Made by a program: the position numbers and the translations under genes. 64,000 nt of DNA from Gyromitra esculenta (lineage: Eukaryota; Ascomycota; Pezizomycetes; Pezizales; Discinaceae). The notes below the pieces were generated by a model, which did no database searches, had not been told where the DNA came from, and worked only from the letters and a program-made list of their open reading frames with translations. The stretch spans positions 2,418,001 to 2,482,000 of the forward strand of contig JBCAML010000003.1 in the NCBI GenBank assembly GCA_038503075.1, read 5' to 3'. Shown piece after piece: positions 34,841 to 45,798 of the stretch; the stretch's first letter is position 1, and the number at the start of each line of letters is the position of its first letter.

Positions 34841-36734
34841 ATGGCTCGTGCTCAGCTATTTAAAAATAGCATGCAGGCCATAAAGGCCAATGCACATCTT
34901 AATGCCTTCATTTCGCTCAAGCCAGAAAAAGCGTTGCTGGAGGAGGTTCGTTTGGCAAATAATCTTAGTGAAGGTAAGTAAGTAGTCTGAAAAAGAGAAT
35001 TGATCCGCCTATATGCTTATATATAAATGTCAAAACTATAAGGGGCCGAAAACAAACAATCCGGGATCCACGGTCACCTGATAGCGATTAAGGATAACAT
35101 CTGCACCACTGACTTGCCAACAACCTGTGCCTCGAAGATGCTGAAAGGTTAGAGACCCTGAAAGACCTTCTCGAAGGTATCCACACGACTGACATCTAGA
35201 ATTGGCACCTAGACTATGTCTCACCTTATGAAGCAACTGTGGTGGAGAGCTTGAGAAACGCTGGGGCTATCATCGTGGGCAAAACTAACATGGATGAGTT
35301 CGGAATGGGGTAAGGAAAATAATAAAACCGCAAATAACACGCCTTTGGCATAATTGTCTGATAACAGTACAATAGATAACAAAAACTCATAGATCCCATT
35401 CAACACATTCGATTTTCGGTGCTGTTTCTCAGCCCGGCCCAACGGGAAGCTCCGCTCGATCTGCCGGTGGAAGTTCAGGTGGAAGCGCAGCAGCTGTAGC
35501 AGCTAACATGTGTTACGCGTATGTCTCTTCCAGAAATTCTCAGTCTTGAAACAGTAGTCTGAATTACGTCATATAGGGCGTTAGGTACTGATACTGGTGG
35601 CTCTGTTCGATTGCCTGCATCATATTGTGGAATAGTAGGGTTTAAACCCTCATATGGCATGCTTTCTCGTTGGGGAGTAGTACCATATGCGAACTCTCTA
35701 GATACAGTAGGAATAATGGGACGGAGCGTCCATTCTACGAAGTTGGTTTTCAGTATGGATAACCAAATACAAAAATATGCACTTGCGTTTTTATGCTAGT
35801 ACTAACTAATTTTATAGATACGATAAACAAACACGATCCTAAAGATCCAACTAGTCTCTCTCCTGAGACTCGGACACGTCTTCAAGAACGAATGAAACGG
35901 GTTATAAAAGCTAAAATTTTGCGAATAGGGATCCCCCAGGTTTGTACAACAGTAACACCACTCAATACTTTACCCGTACTTCAGCTAATATGGTCCGATA
36001 TAACCTAGGAATATAACGTCAAAGAATTAACACCTCCTGTTCGTGCAGCCTGGGAAAAGACGATATCATACCTATTTAAGCAAGGCCATAGGATCATTCC
36101 CGTCTCCCTGCCTCATACACGACATGCTCTTTCTGCATATTACGTCCTTGCGCCAGCAGAAGCATCTTCAAATCTAGCGAAATACGATGGCGTGCGTTAT
36201 GGTCACCGTGAGGAGCAAGACCGCAGCGAGAACGAAGAAATACTTTTCGCGCCAACACGACAAGTTGGATTCGGCGATGAAGTTCGGCGGAGAATTTTAA
36301 TGGGCGCTTACGCACTCAGCTCGGAGGCCATTGACAACTATTTCATTCAAGCACAGAAAGTACGAAGGCTCGTGCAGAAAGACTTCGACGACGTTTTCGT
36401 TCAACATAACTGGCTAAGGGAAGATGTCACTACGCGTGATCCAAAAGAGAATAAGGTAGATGTAATGATCGCACCGTGCTCGCTGTCGACGGCGCCGTTG
36501 CTGGAAGATGTGAAGAACGAGAGCTCACCGCTGGACTCATATGTCAATGATGTGTTGACGGTGCCTGCGAGTTTGGCAGGGATTCCAGCAATTAGTATCC
36601 CAATCAGGACTGAGGTTAAAGGCCAAAAAGAGTTGTTTTCGGTTGGGATTCAGGTCATGGCACAGTATGGCGATGAAGATACTATGTTCACGGTTGCGGA
36701 ACTTCTTGAGCGAGGAAGTGGCCAGAAAAATTGA
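34841..36734 (+). CDS. HER2: Glutamyl-tRNA(Gln) amidotransferase subunit A, mitochondrial (GatA/HER2)
   Basis: Glutaminase subunit of the GatFAB/GatCAB complex that converts Glu-tRNA(Gln) to Gln-tRNA(Gln) in mitochondria. Exons inferred: 34841-34973, 35043-35147, 35213-35309, 35393-35518, 35577-35752, 35818-35939, 36009-36734; 494 residues. Amidase signature residues: catalytic Lys in [11 protein letters not shown], the Gly/Ser-rich segment [14 protein letters not shown] with the cis-Ser, and the nucleophile Ser in [12 protein letters not shown], followed by [20 protein letters not shown]. The C-terminus includes [13 protein letters not shown]. The donors of introns 2 (GTTAGA) and 6 (GTTTGT) are not the consensus, but phases agree and the protein is continuous. 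Confidence 0.94.
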
Positions 36735-37896
36735 GAGATAAAAAAAAGTCGAGGGTATTGAGAATAGATAGATTTAGTTCAGTCAATCACAGAAATACAT
36801 ATATTTAAATAGTAAACACTAGATTTCATTTTCTTTCCGATGCATCAATAGATCTAAATGGCCCATACCCCTAGGTTCGGTGTGACGGTGTAATAAAGGG
36901 AGCGAGAGAAGAAGCACCGATTGAAGCTATAGTGCAAGAATCGAATAAGGTGTACCTCCTTTTTGCTCGCCTATTGCAACAAGCAAGGCTTGATTTTCAA
37001 TAAAAGTGCTCTACTGAAGCATCCACTAAGTGATTTGTTTTGTCCTGCCAGAGAGCTTTGGTCAATTAAGCCGATTTTCATAATGGAATTGAATTTTAAA
37101 ATTTCGGATTTAAGGTGGTGATCGGCAGTGGTTTCCCATCAAAGGAGAAAATATGCAACAATTTATTCAGTTTATCAATAAACTGTTTTTCTGAATGTTG
37201 AAATTTCTCTAAAATTCCCATTAGAACCTTTAAAAAAATATGTGTGTATGACCTTAAGGCTATAGGAACCGTTTTATCCATCTTAAATAAAGGATCAAGA
37301 TTGTTTTGACTACTTTTCATTTAAGAGGTGCTGAACAGACCCCCAAACTCGCCAAGCCGCAGTTGCATTATAGGTCACATATAGGTACACCTTAATCGAT
37401 TCTTGCACCATATAAGTAAAGTTTTGTCCCAATTTACACTACATTCAGTAGTTCTAAGATATTAATTAGCCTTCTTTTGCTTGTCCAGCCGTAGCATGTT
37501 GTACTGGTTTTGCGTAACTGTAGGATCCAGTATAATACTCGACGAGGATCATAATATCTCATTCACTGCTTTTTTTCACCCAACTGCATATATTCCAGCG
37601 ACCGGCACAGGAAATTAAAAGTATAGCTTAGCTATTAAGCCTTTTTGGCTGCCGAGAACAATCCCTAGGTAACAATTAAAAAATAATACCTATTTCCATC
37701 TCTAGGGTTAGAGTAAATATATATCCTGCTAGTACCAAGTTATCCGCAGATCTGCATATATGTATTCCCAACCAACCGCCAAGCCAATCCATGCGGATAC
37801 ATGTAGCTACTAATGCGGCTCTCACAAAATAGGACGTCACTTCACAAAATTATCTTAATTGTGGCCTTCACACTCTTCGATTTCTTGATAACTGTC
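36735..37896. other. intergenic with long inverted-repeat element
   Basis: Between HER2 and the C2H2 gene. Most of the left half is an element with 30-nt inverted repeats (36928-37412), listed separately. The rest shows no exon. Confidence 0.5.
36928..37412. mobile_element. MITE-like element with 30-nt terminal inverted repeats
   Basis: The left end 36928-36957 and the right end 37383-37412 are inverted copies matching at 28 of 30 positions (core GTGCAAGAATCGA...AAGGTGTACCT). TA dinucleotides sit at both outer edges. Weaker similarity continues inward (TGCAAC and GGCTTG blocks on both sides). Length 485 bp. The interior has only a 74-codon minus-strand frame without recognisable transposase features, so it would be non-autonomous. 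Confidence 0.6.
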
Positions 37897-38550
37897 ATGT
37901 CACGGCTAACAGGTGAAGGCGGTGGTCGCGGATCTGGTGGGATTCCACCCCCGAAGACGGAGAGTGCGGTCCTAGCGAGGAAGTCTTTCTACTGTATGGC
38001 TCCCCTTGGTGTTGGTGGTGGTGGTGGACTTACTGATGGATGTGTAGGCGAGTTATGTAGTAAGGGTTATAACCGTATGAATGAGTTTGAAGCTCATGAA
38101 AACTCGTATGATCACCAGCACAAGAAGGTTCACACTCACTTTCGACTCGGATATATGGGCCAGAGCTGACTACGATATGGTGCTCAGCGGTTTCAAGAAA
38201 TGAAGGCTATGCAGCGCGACCCCTCTACTGCCGAAAAACGACGCGAGCGCGAACGACGGCAGGATGAGAAGGCTGGCGTTATCACTATTAAGCCGCTCAA
38301 ACTCGGCTCTGATGAGAAGAAGGGTGGGGGTTTTAAAAAGGGTGGGTTCAAAAGCGCGTTCGGGGGAGGCGGAGAGGTGGAGGCGGAGAAGAAGAGCGTG
38401 CCTTCTGGGGGGGGGTTTAAGAAAGCTTTCGTGACGGGGGGAGAGGATATAGGAGTGATAGGAGGAAAGACGGATGGTGGTGGGTTGGAGGAAAGCGATA
38501 CCGAGGACGAAGGGTACGAGAGATACGATCCGGCGGAGCCCACAGATTAG
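37897..38550 (+). CDS. C2H2 zinc-finger protein (conserved, function uncertain)
   Basis: Exons inferred: 37897-37993, 38048-38127, 38188-38550; 179 residues. After the splice the protein reads KSFYCELCSKGYNRMNEFEAH, with SYDHQHKKR completing one C2H2 finger (CxxC...HxxxxxH type). It is followed by a basic RRERERRQDEK helix, GVITIKPLKLG, repeated GGFKKGGFKSAFG and GGGFKKAF segments, and an acidic tail. This layout matches a widespread fungal/plant C2H2 family of likely nuclear, RNA-related proteins; I do not recall an assigned function. The start is the second ATG in the frame; the one at 37813 would add a hydrophobic run (IILIVAFTLFDFL) not usual in the family. Confidence 0.8.
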
Positions 38551-38802
38551 GAGCGAAGTGGAATTTTGGACGGGGGAGATGCTTGAGAAGAGAATATATT
38601 CAGCAGCGGTGGTATCCTTTTTCTCCCATGCTGCGCCTGTACAAACACTAGTGTGTAATATCTACTGTCTAGGAAGTCGTTAAAATTCATGAAATCGTTT
38701 GCGCCTTGCTTTTGGAAATGCTGCAATTTTCCTCCGCTCGCTGTCATGCATCCAACGCCAATAAAGTCCCAAAGTCACTGTCCTGCCTCTCGAAGCAACG
38801 CT
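38551..38802. other. short convergent 3' region
   Basis: 252 bp between the stops of the C2H2 gene (plus) and MCP1 (minus). Nothing further seen. Confidence 0.4.
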
Positions 38803-39897
38803 CTACAGCCTCCCCATAAAGAAAACGGCGTAAAGGTGGTCATAGTGCCTCCCCAAATATCCTCTGACTGGGCCCGACCTAGAAACCACAAACAATCCTG
38901 AAAGCCACGCTCCGGCTACTACGGCTGCAGTTGCCGCGGTTGACCGCTGTCTCTTCTGCTCAATCTTGAGATACTTTGCCCAACCTACATACCCAAAATC
39001 AGCTTAGCTCCCAATACGCTAAGTTTCGAAATAACAGATCAACTATCACTCGGCATATCACACTCACCAAAAACCACATGATACGACACTAGCCCTACCA
39101 TAACCGTATAAAATCCACTACCGATCCACCACCCCCATTTCCCGAGACTGAATCCATGTCCCAGATACTCCAATGTCACTTCATGACTCCCACCATCAAC
39201 CAATAACGGCACCACCCTCAGCAATCCCGTATGAGCCGCTACGAACGGTACAATCGCCCACCCTGTCAAACTCGCCGTCGAGAAATTCCGCCAGCGCCAT
39301 TGTGACACTGCCGCTGGTGGGCGCCCACCGTATCGTTTTCGTTGCTGGTAGTGTCGGTATGCGCGAAGACCGAGGCCGCTACCGATGTGCAGAAGGAGGG
39401 AACCGGGTATTAGAAGCGATTCTACGTATGGGTGGGATTGGTAGAAGTAAGTCCGTGCGAGGAGTAACGAGGAGTTTCCGGAGTCGAGACCGAAGATTAG
39501 AGGTGTGAGAGAAACGGTGGTAGCGTGGATACCGAGAAAAGAGGTGAATGCGTAGGAAGAGTACTTTTGAGTTCGGGTGACTATTTTTTTGTTAGTGTTT
39601 TGGTCCTTCAGGGGTGATAGTAAACAGATAAGTGATCCTCTGGGGGTGTCGTCGGGGGTGGGGGAACTGACGCCAGAAAGCGAGGCTGCGGTGGGAAGAG
39701 CCACTTTGAGCAAATGTGGGATGGGTGGATGCGGAAGGGGGGATGTCAGTAGAAGAGTTGGTAGATGGCTTTTCTGCGAGATGCAGGGACGTTGGCTCGA
39801 AATAATCGTCGTCTTCGAAAGGCGTTGGGGCGAGTTCCTGCATGGAGATGAGTGAGATTTCATCGTCCTCGGGAACGCGGGGAGATCGGCGATACAT
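38803..39897 (-). CDS. MCP1: Mitochondrial outer-membrane protein MCP1-like
   Basis: Mdm10-complementing protein, a multi-spanning outer mitochondrial membrane protein involved in lipid homeostasis. Exons inferred: 39897-39672, 39580-39068, 38984-38803; 306 residues, phase consistent. The N-terminus is soluble and acidic (PEDDEISLISMQELAPTPFE). The core has RTQKYSSYAFTSFLGIHATT, HPYVESLLIPGSLLLHIGSG, LRAYRHYQQRKRYGG, LTGWAIVPFVAAHTGLLRVV and WWIGSGFYTVMVGLVSYHVV, i.e. several membrane helices as in the DUF1691/Mcp1 family. The third exon supplies WAKYLKIEQKRQR, another hydrophobic helix (VVAGAWLSGLFVV) and the end. The frame continuing past the last donor (GTGAGT) gives a shorter tail and would skip the last helix. 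Confidence 0.85.
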
Positions 39898-40276
39898 GAT
39901 GTGTGTGTGATGGAATGTGATGATGAAGGGTGATTTGGCCGAGTTGATTTGATGGAATTGAAGAGCTGGTGAGCGAATGGGGTGAGGGTGAGGGGTGAGG
40001 GGGAGGTGAAGACGGAGACGGAGACGGAGACGGAGACGAAGCCTCGATAGAGCGAGATGGGGACTCGACGCTTTCCGAGAGAGCCGCAAAAAGAATAATC
40101 CGCCAACTCACCATCCCACCAATGACGTCGGGGCTGTGTAACTGTCAGAACACCCCCACCACCGCCAAAGAGCTCCATTGGTCCGAGCTTTATCGGCACT
40201 AGAATATCATGTAGTCTAGCTGTCAGTCAAATACACGCACCAGTCCTCCCATCGAGATACCATTCCAATTCCAAGA
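39898..40276. promoter_or_regulatory. bidirectional promoter between MCP1 and ETR1
   Basis: 379 bp between divergent starts. It contains a perfect short tandem repeat of GGAGAC units at 40011-40038 in the presumed MCP1 5' leader. Confidence 0.5.
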
Positions 40277-41645
40277 ATGAATTGCACTCTCAGGCGCACT
40301 TTACTCGCTCCTCTGCACAGCTCTCCCACAGCTGTAAGCAAGAGGTACATCACGACATTTGGTTACACCCAAGCCAAAGCCCTGGTATACTCCAAATATG
40401 GCCCTCCAAAAGATGTCCTAAAGTACTCCTATTGACTGGCTTTAACCCCACAAAGGTGCTAAAAAAATATACTGACGTCGTGATGTCCCCAGTCTCCACA
40501 CCCACTCCATCTCGCCTGCCTATGGCGACGAAATCACCGTTAAATTCCTTGCCTCCCCCATAAACCCCGCCGATATCAATCAGGTCTCCTCCACCCAAAA
40601 CTCCCAAAACTTCCAAAACTTCAACCCATAACTAACACACGCCTCTAGATTGAAGGTGTATATCCCGCTAAACCTCCATTCACAACCGCTCTCGGAACCC
40701 AACAGCCCTCCGCCGTCGCCGGCAATGAAGGCGTCGTCGAGATCCTCTCCACAGGCTCTAATGTCCATGACTTCCGTCCCGGCGACCGTGCAATCATGCG
40801 CAACACGGGCTTCGGCACCTGGCGCACCCACGCCTCGGCGACGTCTTCGGCGTTGCTGAAAATCCCGTCTGACCCATCTATCACACCTATCCAGGCCGCT
40901 ACCATCTCGGTGAACCCGTGTACGGCCTACCGCATGTTGAGGGATTTCACTCCATTAGAGAAGGGAGATTGGTTCATTCAGAATGGTGCCAATTCGGGCG
41001 TGGGCAGAAGTGCGATTCAGCTAGGTCGCCTGTGGGGGTATAGGAGTATTAATGTTATCCGGAATAGACCCGGAGTTGAGGAACTCAAAGAAGAACTGAC
41101 AAAGTTGGGGGCGGATTTGGTGGCTACGGAGGAGGAATTGGCGGATAGAGGGTTTAGAGGGAGTGTGAAAACAGTGATGGAGGGCAAAGGGGCGAAATTA
41201 GGGTTAAACTGTGTTGGTGGGAAGGCCACGACAGATTTAGTGAGACAGCTAGGGTACTGTGTTGCTTTTACTCGATTTCTTGTTTTTTTTTTAGGAAGAG
41301 AAGGGAAGGGAACTAAGCTTTCATCTCTACAGTCACGGTGGCCACTTAGTGACTTATGGCGCTATGGCCCGTCAACCTCTTACTATCCCCGCTGGCCTCT
41401 TCATTTTCAATGATATCCATCTTCATGGCTTCTGGGTCTCGGTTTGGTCTGACAAACACCCAGACGAGAAGCAGGCTATGGTCGATGAGATCTTCGGCTA
41501 TATAAAGTCTGGCGAGTTTAAAGACGTGCCGATCGAGGAGACTGTGTGGAAATACGATACGAAAGCTGAGGTGCTGAAAGAGGCTATTTTAAAGAGCGGA
41601 CAGGGGTTTGGAGGAAAGAAGCAGATTTTCGTTTTCGAGGAATAG
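40277..41645 (+). CDS. ETR1: Enoyl-[acyl-carrier-protein] reductase, mitochondrial (ETR1/MECR)
   Basis: Last reductive step of mitochondrial type II fatty-acid synthesis (2-enoyl thioester reductase), needed for lipoate and respiratory competence. Exons inferred: 40277-40422, 40493-40583, 40649-41253, 41333-41645; 384 residues. The N-terminus (CTLRRTLLAPLHSSPTAVSK) is a likely mitochondrial presequence. MDR-family segments: ASPINPADINQIEGVYP (with the catalytic Tyr), VAGNEGVVEILSTGSNV, GDWFIQNGANSGVGRSAIQL (cofactor loop), LGLNCVGGKATTDLVRQL, GGHLVTYGAMARQPLTIP, FIFNDIHLHGFWVSVW. The intron-3 acceptor at 41331-41332 gives GHGGHLV. Confidence 0.94.
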
Positions 41646-41967
41646 GTGGGGAAAACCAGTGTCATTTGTACATTTATATAGCGTCGTTCACTATGGTAAG
41701 CCTTATTGGTATCTGCGTTTAAGATGTTTTCTGTTTCATTGGATTAAAGCAAATACACCATCACCCAAGTATCAACAGCAACCAGACAGAAGGAGAAATT
41801 ATATTTGCTAGGGATGTTGCTAAGACCAATAATAGCCTCCTAGTTAGTTCAGAGTTTATAAATGTCCCGGCCTTACAGGGGAGAACCAGCCAGGTAAGTC
41901 TCGTCCAATCTGCAGATTGGCACTAAAGTCATATTATTCTCCATCGCAGAAGGTATCCAATTAGATC

Positions 41968-42107
41968 CATCATGGCTGATCACTCGCACAATTCACAACC
42001 ATGATTGGGTTGTTTGTTGTTGTTTGTTTATCCACGGGTATATTCAACCCGCAGGTTATGGTACTCTTCGCAAAGCCCGAAATCTAAAACAAAAACAAAA
42101 AATAAAC
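41968..42107 (+). repeat. SINE-like dispersed repeat, copy 3
   Basis: Blocks: CATGGCTGATCACTCG, TTGTTGTTTGTTTAT, GGGTATATTCAACCCGCAGG, TTATGGTACTCTTCGC, then an A-rich tail (AAACAAAAACAAAAAATAAAC-like). It shares a gapless GGTTATGGTACTCTTC with copy 2. The A-rich tail on all three copies and the B-box-like TTCAAYCC suggest a Pol III-derived retroposon. Confidence 0.5.
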
Positions 42108-42790
42108 TACTCATTGCTCTAATCCTGTCCTTAACACTTCTTCTCTCTGTTCCCAGTCATACTAATAAGAGGGCTGAGCTTCAGCAGCGCCGTTCCTTCG
42201 GAAAGGCGATCCCACTGCCTCAGTGCCTCAGTCTACCCACTTATCTCCAGGTCTCCCATTGCTACTCTCACGACCTCTTCTCTCTCTTCCTCCTCCCCCT
42301 ATTTTCACAACAAATTTCCACAATTTAACCGCCCACTACGCCGCCCCCTCCGTATATAACAGTCTTCTTTTTTCAATTGGTCCTTCCATACCCTTCTCCA
42401 TCTTATCTCCCAATTGTCCCATACTTTCACAGTTTAAGAGGACATGTGCGGCATCCTAGATTGGATGCCCTCTCCACATTCACACTCATCGGTCTCCGAT
42501 TTTCCGACTTTCTTCACATACTTCTTTGTATCAATGTGCTCCGTTCTTAGACTACTGAGGATGACTCTCTCCTCTCTCACATCGTCTGGATATTTGACTA
42601 CGTGTCTTCCAATTGGGCTCGAGCCGTAATTTCCCATAATCGTAATAACTATGGGGGAGATATTACATATTGTTTATAAGAAATAAATCATTGAATGAAT
42701 CTGAAGATATATCTAATCCTCATTAATTTTTCTTTGCATAGTCCCTGCAGGCTGATAGTAAGTTATATTTACAGAAATTTCTATCATACC

Positions 42791-42905
42791 ATCAGCCATC
42801 ATAGTGCAACGGTTATGGTGTCGCCCAGAGGGACCAGGGAGTCATAACCAATCACTCACTCGGTCTCTCTGTGGTTTCACGCCCCAGCCCAGGTAGAGGC
42901 ACCCC
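42791..42905 (+). other. tRNA-like / structured RNA candidate
   Basis: It contains an A-box-like TAGTGCAACGG (42802-42812) and a B-box-like GGTTTCACGCC (42873-42883) at tRNA-like spacing. It also has a perfect 7-bp inverted pair GGTTATG (42811-42817) / CATAACC (42843-42849). I cannot fold a canonical cloverleaf, so a tRNA pseudogene or SINE fragment is more likely than a functional tRNA. Confidence 0.3.
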
Positions 42906-43324
42906 ATATACATACAACTTCTAGAAATATTACTGTGGAAACACGTGGCTCGTGATATAAGATTTACATTTGCCCCTTAATTTCTAAGTAAAGATTCTAG
43001 TCCCTACAATTAACCACATTGCCTACTCGAGGTATCTTACACTTTGTTGAGCAGACCTCAAATCTACATGCATAACACTACATGTATGTAATTCTATCTA
43101 TTGCTACGCTTAACCTGGCTTTAAACTGCGTTCATTGCATGTGTAGCTTATGCTTGTAATAACCACACAAGCAAGTGAAGCTGGGTGTAAATTTTTGCGA
43201 TCTCAAAAAGCTCATCATACCCTAAGTTCGCCCATATTTTTGATCCACCATGCTTCCCAGGCATAGTTTTACCAGTAAAACTTAAATTCTTCAGAGATAG
43301 GCAGAAAAGGTGCGAAAAAGATAA

Positions 43325-43396
43325 TGGAGACGCGGGGAATCGAACCCCGGACCACCTCTATGCTAAAGAGGTATTATACCACTAAACCACATCCCC
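43325..43396 (-). tRNA. tRNA-Ala (anticodon AGC)
   Basis: 72 nt. On the minus strand it starts GGGGATGTGG and ends CGTCTCCA. The anticodon stem is CCTCT/AGAGG around the loop TTAGCAT (anticodon AGC). The T-arm is CGGGG-TTCGATT-CCCCG. The acceptor stem pairs GGGGATG with CGTCTCC, including G-U pairs. No intron. Identical in sequence to the copy at 45727-45798. Confidence 0.95.
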
Positions 43397-43633
43397 ATAT
43401 GTTAGACTTCATCCTACCGTTTACATGTATGATTCCAGAGCATCATAGCGTCTGTGGGAAAGTGACTCCGCTTTTTTTTAAGAGGATCCGCCACCATCAA
43501 CGAATCCACCCCACTACATCCGATAAGCAACCTCAACCTCTCTCATCAACCATCGCCACCACCACCATCACCCACCGCTACAGAAAAAGCAAATAATCGC
43601 CGTTAAATAAATCTACGCACTATATCTACAAAC

Positions 43634-44610
43634 ATGCCCGACACATCGTAAGTCCCCTTCCCTAAACCGACAGAAAAGTTAGGACGATGACTAACCCACT
43701 CCTAGGAGAGCCAACTGGGCTGACGACGAAGAATTCGACGATCCCTCCGTGTTACCACAACAGCAAGTAATCTCCAACGCGGACGGGACTAAAACAATCA
43801 TAACCTACCGTTTCAACGATGCCAACAAGAAGATCAAAACCACTCGTAAAATCCGCACCACCGTCGTCAAGGAACACGTAAATCCGCGAGTAGCTGGACG
43901 CAAAGAATGGGCCAAATTCGGCGCCGAGAAGGGGCATGTCCGCGGACCAGATGCCTCCACTACCAGCGTTGGCGAAAACATCATCTTCCGTCCTTCGTCG
44001 AATTGGAAAAGCTCCAACAAGGAGGAGAGTAAGGAGGAAGACTCGCTCCATGATCAACTGAAGGATAAAAAGGTGGCATGTCGTATCTGCAAGGGTAACC
44101 ATTTCACCGCCCGCTGCCCCTTCAAGGATACACTCCCACCACTCGACGACGTTGGCGCGTCTGGCGCCGGAACCGCAGATAATGGTAATGCCGCGGAGGA
44201 TGTCGGTGGATTGGGCATGACGAAAGGAAGCTACGTCGCGCCGCATTTGCGCGGGAAGAAGGGTGCAGGGGAGACCATGGGAGGATCATTTAAGGATCGT
44301 GACGATCTCGCTACTCTCAGAGTTACGAACGTGTCGGAATTGGCGGAGGAGAGCGATTTACGGGATATGTTTGAGCGCTTTGGAAGAGTTACGAGGGTGT
44401 TTTTGGCGAAGGACAGAGAGACCATGAGAGCGAAGGGCTTCGCTTTCATTTCATTTGCAGATAGGAGCGATGCTGCGAGGGCGTGCGAGAAAATGGATGG
44501 CTGTGAGTATATATCCTCTTCTTCCTCGTTTGTGGTTGGTATTGACGAAGAAAACAGTCGGTTACAGCCATTTGATCTTGAGGGTCGAATTCGCGAAAAA
44601 GTCTGCTTAA
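43634..44610 (+). CDS. TIF35: Translation initiation factor eIF3 subunit G (TIF35)
   Basis: eIF3g subunit, needed for scanning and re-initiation. Exons inferred: 43634-43647, 43706-44502, 44558-44610; 287 residues. N-terminus [17 protein letters not shown], then [11 protein letters not shown], the eIF3g domain with [15 protein letters not shown] and a zinc knuckle [26 protein letters not shown], and a C-terminal [30 protein letters not shown]-like [19 protein letters not shown], then after the last intron [16 protein letters not shown]. Reading through the last intron (44503-44557) would lose the last RRM strand, so the spliced form is preferred. Confidence 0.95.
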
Positions 44611-45726
44611 ATATCGCCTCCCTTCTTTCCGTCTTTTTATCTGTTTGGACAATAAACTCAAAAAAATTCAAAAGTTTCTTTTGTTCTAATTGTTACTGTC
44701 GCTATCTCTACCGTTATGTTTTTGTTACTTGCTCGAATAATAGGTAAAATTTTCTAAGTGAATTCTTTAATTCTCTGCCAAGCACGGATGTCAAATTACA
44801 ACCCCTGCACTCACAGTTGCTGTTGGTTGTGCCGAAGATGTGCTAAGATAAATTATGATGCGATTGCCTGGTGACGGGGACCAGTCCTGGAACTTGAAAT
44901 TATCCGTGTCAAGCCGCGGGGTTGGTAAAGTATTACATGTTTCCTATGAGATTACACAATAAAAATAAAATAGTACAAGAAGAAATAGTTGATGCTATTC
45001 GTTTTCGTGAATGCTTACTCGCTTTTGTGATATTTCATGCAGAGAGGTCCTCTCCTAGGGCTATCAAGCCTCATCGAGGTGGTTTCTCATCTGCCACATC
45101 GCCAACGCTAAGAGAGTAATGCACAAACAGGGAAAGACTCTTATGGTATCACAGTTATCTAAAGATAAAATAAGCCCTTAGCCTCCCACCTCAGGATTGA
45201 CAACAAAATAGAGACTTTGCGCTTTTGAGCCAGCCCTGGTTTTTGACCAACCAGAAGCTGATCTGCACCAATTAGATTGCTAGAAATCGGAGCTAGATCT
45301 ATTTACGCAAAGTCTCTAATATCGTAATTGAAAGCTATTAGACCATTAGCCTTTTTAAAAACAATTTACCTCTTAAAAGGGTTAATCCGCAAAGTTTCAA
45401 AGAGATACGTCCAGGGACATCACTAATCACCCCTTTCTTAACCTCACATCACCACCGTAAAGTACAAAGTTTGAAGGACCACAAAGTAAGCAGAGTAGTC
45501 TTCCGAATTATGAACACAGACAGCTTGCTCTAGAATATTTTTGTGGAGAATTGAAAGGATACCGCCGCCCAGATGACGAGATGATGGTAGTTGTCTTGGT
45601 ATGTCTTAGACTATATTTCTGTCTCAATTCATATTGTTGCGAAGTACATTCTCTACCATGCATTAATATTAAATCCAGATGAACTGCTACAGAATTTCTC
45701 AAACCTCACATGAGGTTTAAAAAAAA
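44611..45726. other. intergenic, with small inverted-repeat element
   Basis: No coding exon. It contains a short TA-flanked inverted-repeat element (45209-45318), listed separately. Confidence 0.45.
45209..45318. mobile_element. small inverted-repeat element (possible MITE)
   Basis: TAGAGACTTTGCG (45209-45221) and CGCAAAGTCTCTA (45306-45318) are perfect inverted copies. The outer TA on each side could be a target-site duplication, leaving 11-bp terminal repeats and a 106-bp body. The repeat is short, so chance or RNA hairpin function is possible. Confidence 0.35.
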
Positions 45727-45798
45727 TGGAGACGCGGGGAATCGAACCCCGGACCACCTCTATGCTAAAGAGGTATTATACCACTAAACCACATCCCC
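45727..45798 (-). tRNA. tRNA-Ala (anticodon AGC), second copy
   Basis: Base-for-base identical to the tRNA at 43325-43396, same strand, 2.4 kb away on the other side of TIF35. Same AGC anticodon loop and T-arm. Flanks differ, so this is not a simple large duplication. Confidence 0.95.

Larger units (their letters stand above)
41646..43324. other. intergenic, holds a repeat copy and a tRNA-like stretch
   Basis: No protein gene recognised. It contains a SINE-like repeat (41968-42107) and a structured, tRNA-like stretch (about 42791-42905), both listed separately. 42424-42640 is open in several frames but resembles nothing known. Confidence 0.5.

Noticed and set aside
39581..40199. Upstream part of the long minus-strand frame that runs through MCP1 (386 codons)
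   Set aside because: The conserved N-terminus of MCP1 (PEDDEIS...) lies in another frame and joins through a clear intron. The long frame is repetitive (SVSVSV) and overlaps the promoter of ETR1.
44503..44747. Read-through end of TIF35
   Set aside because: It would remove the last RRM strand; splicing at 44503/44557 restores the conserved ending.
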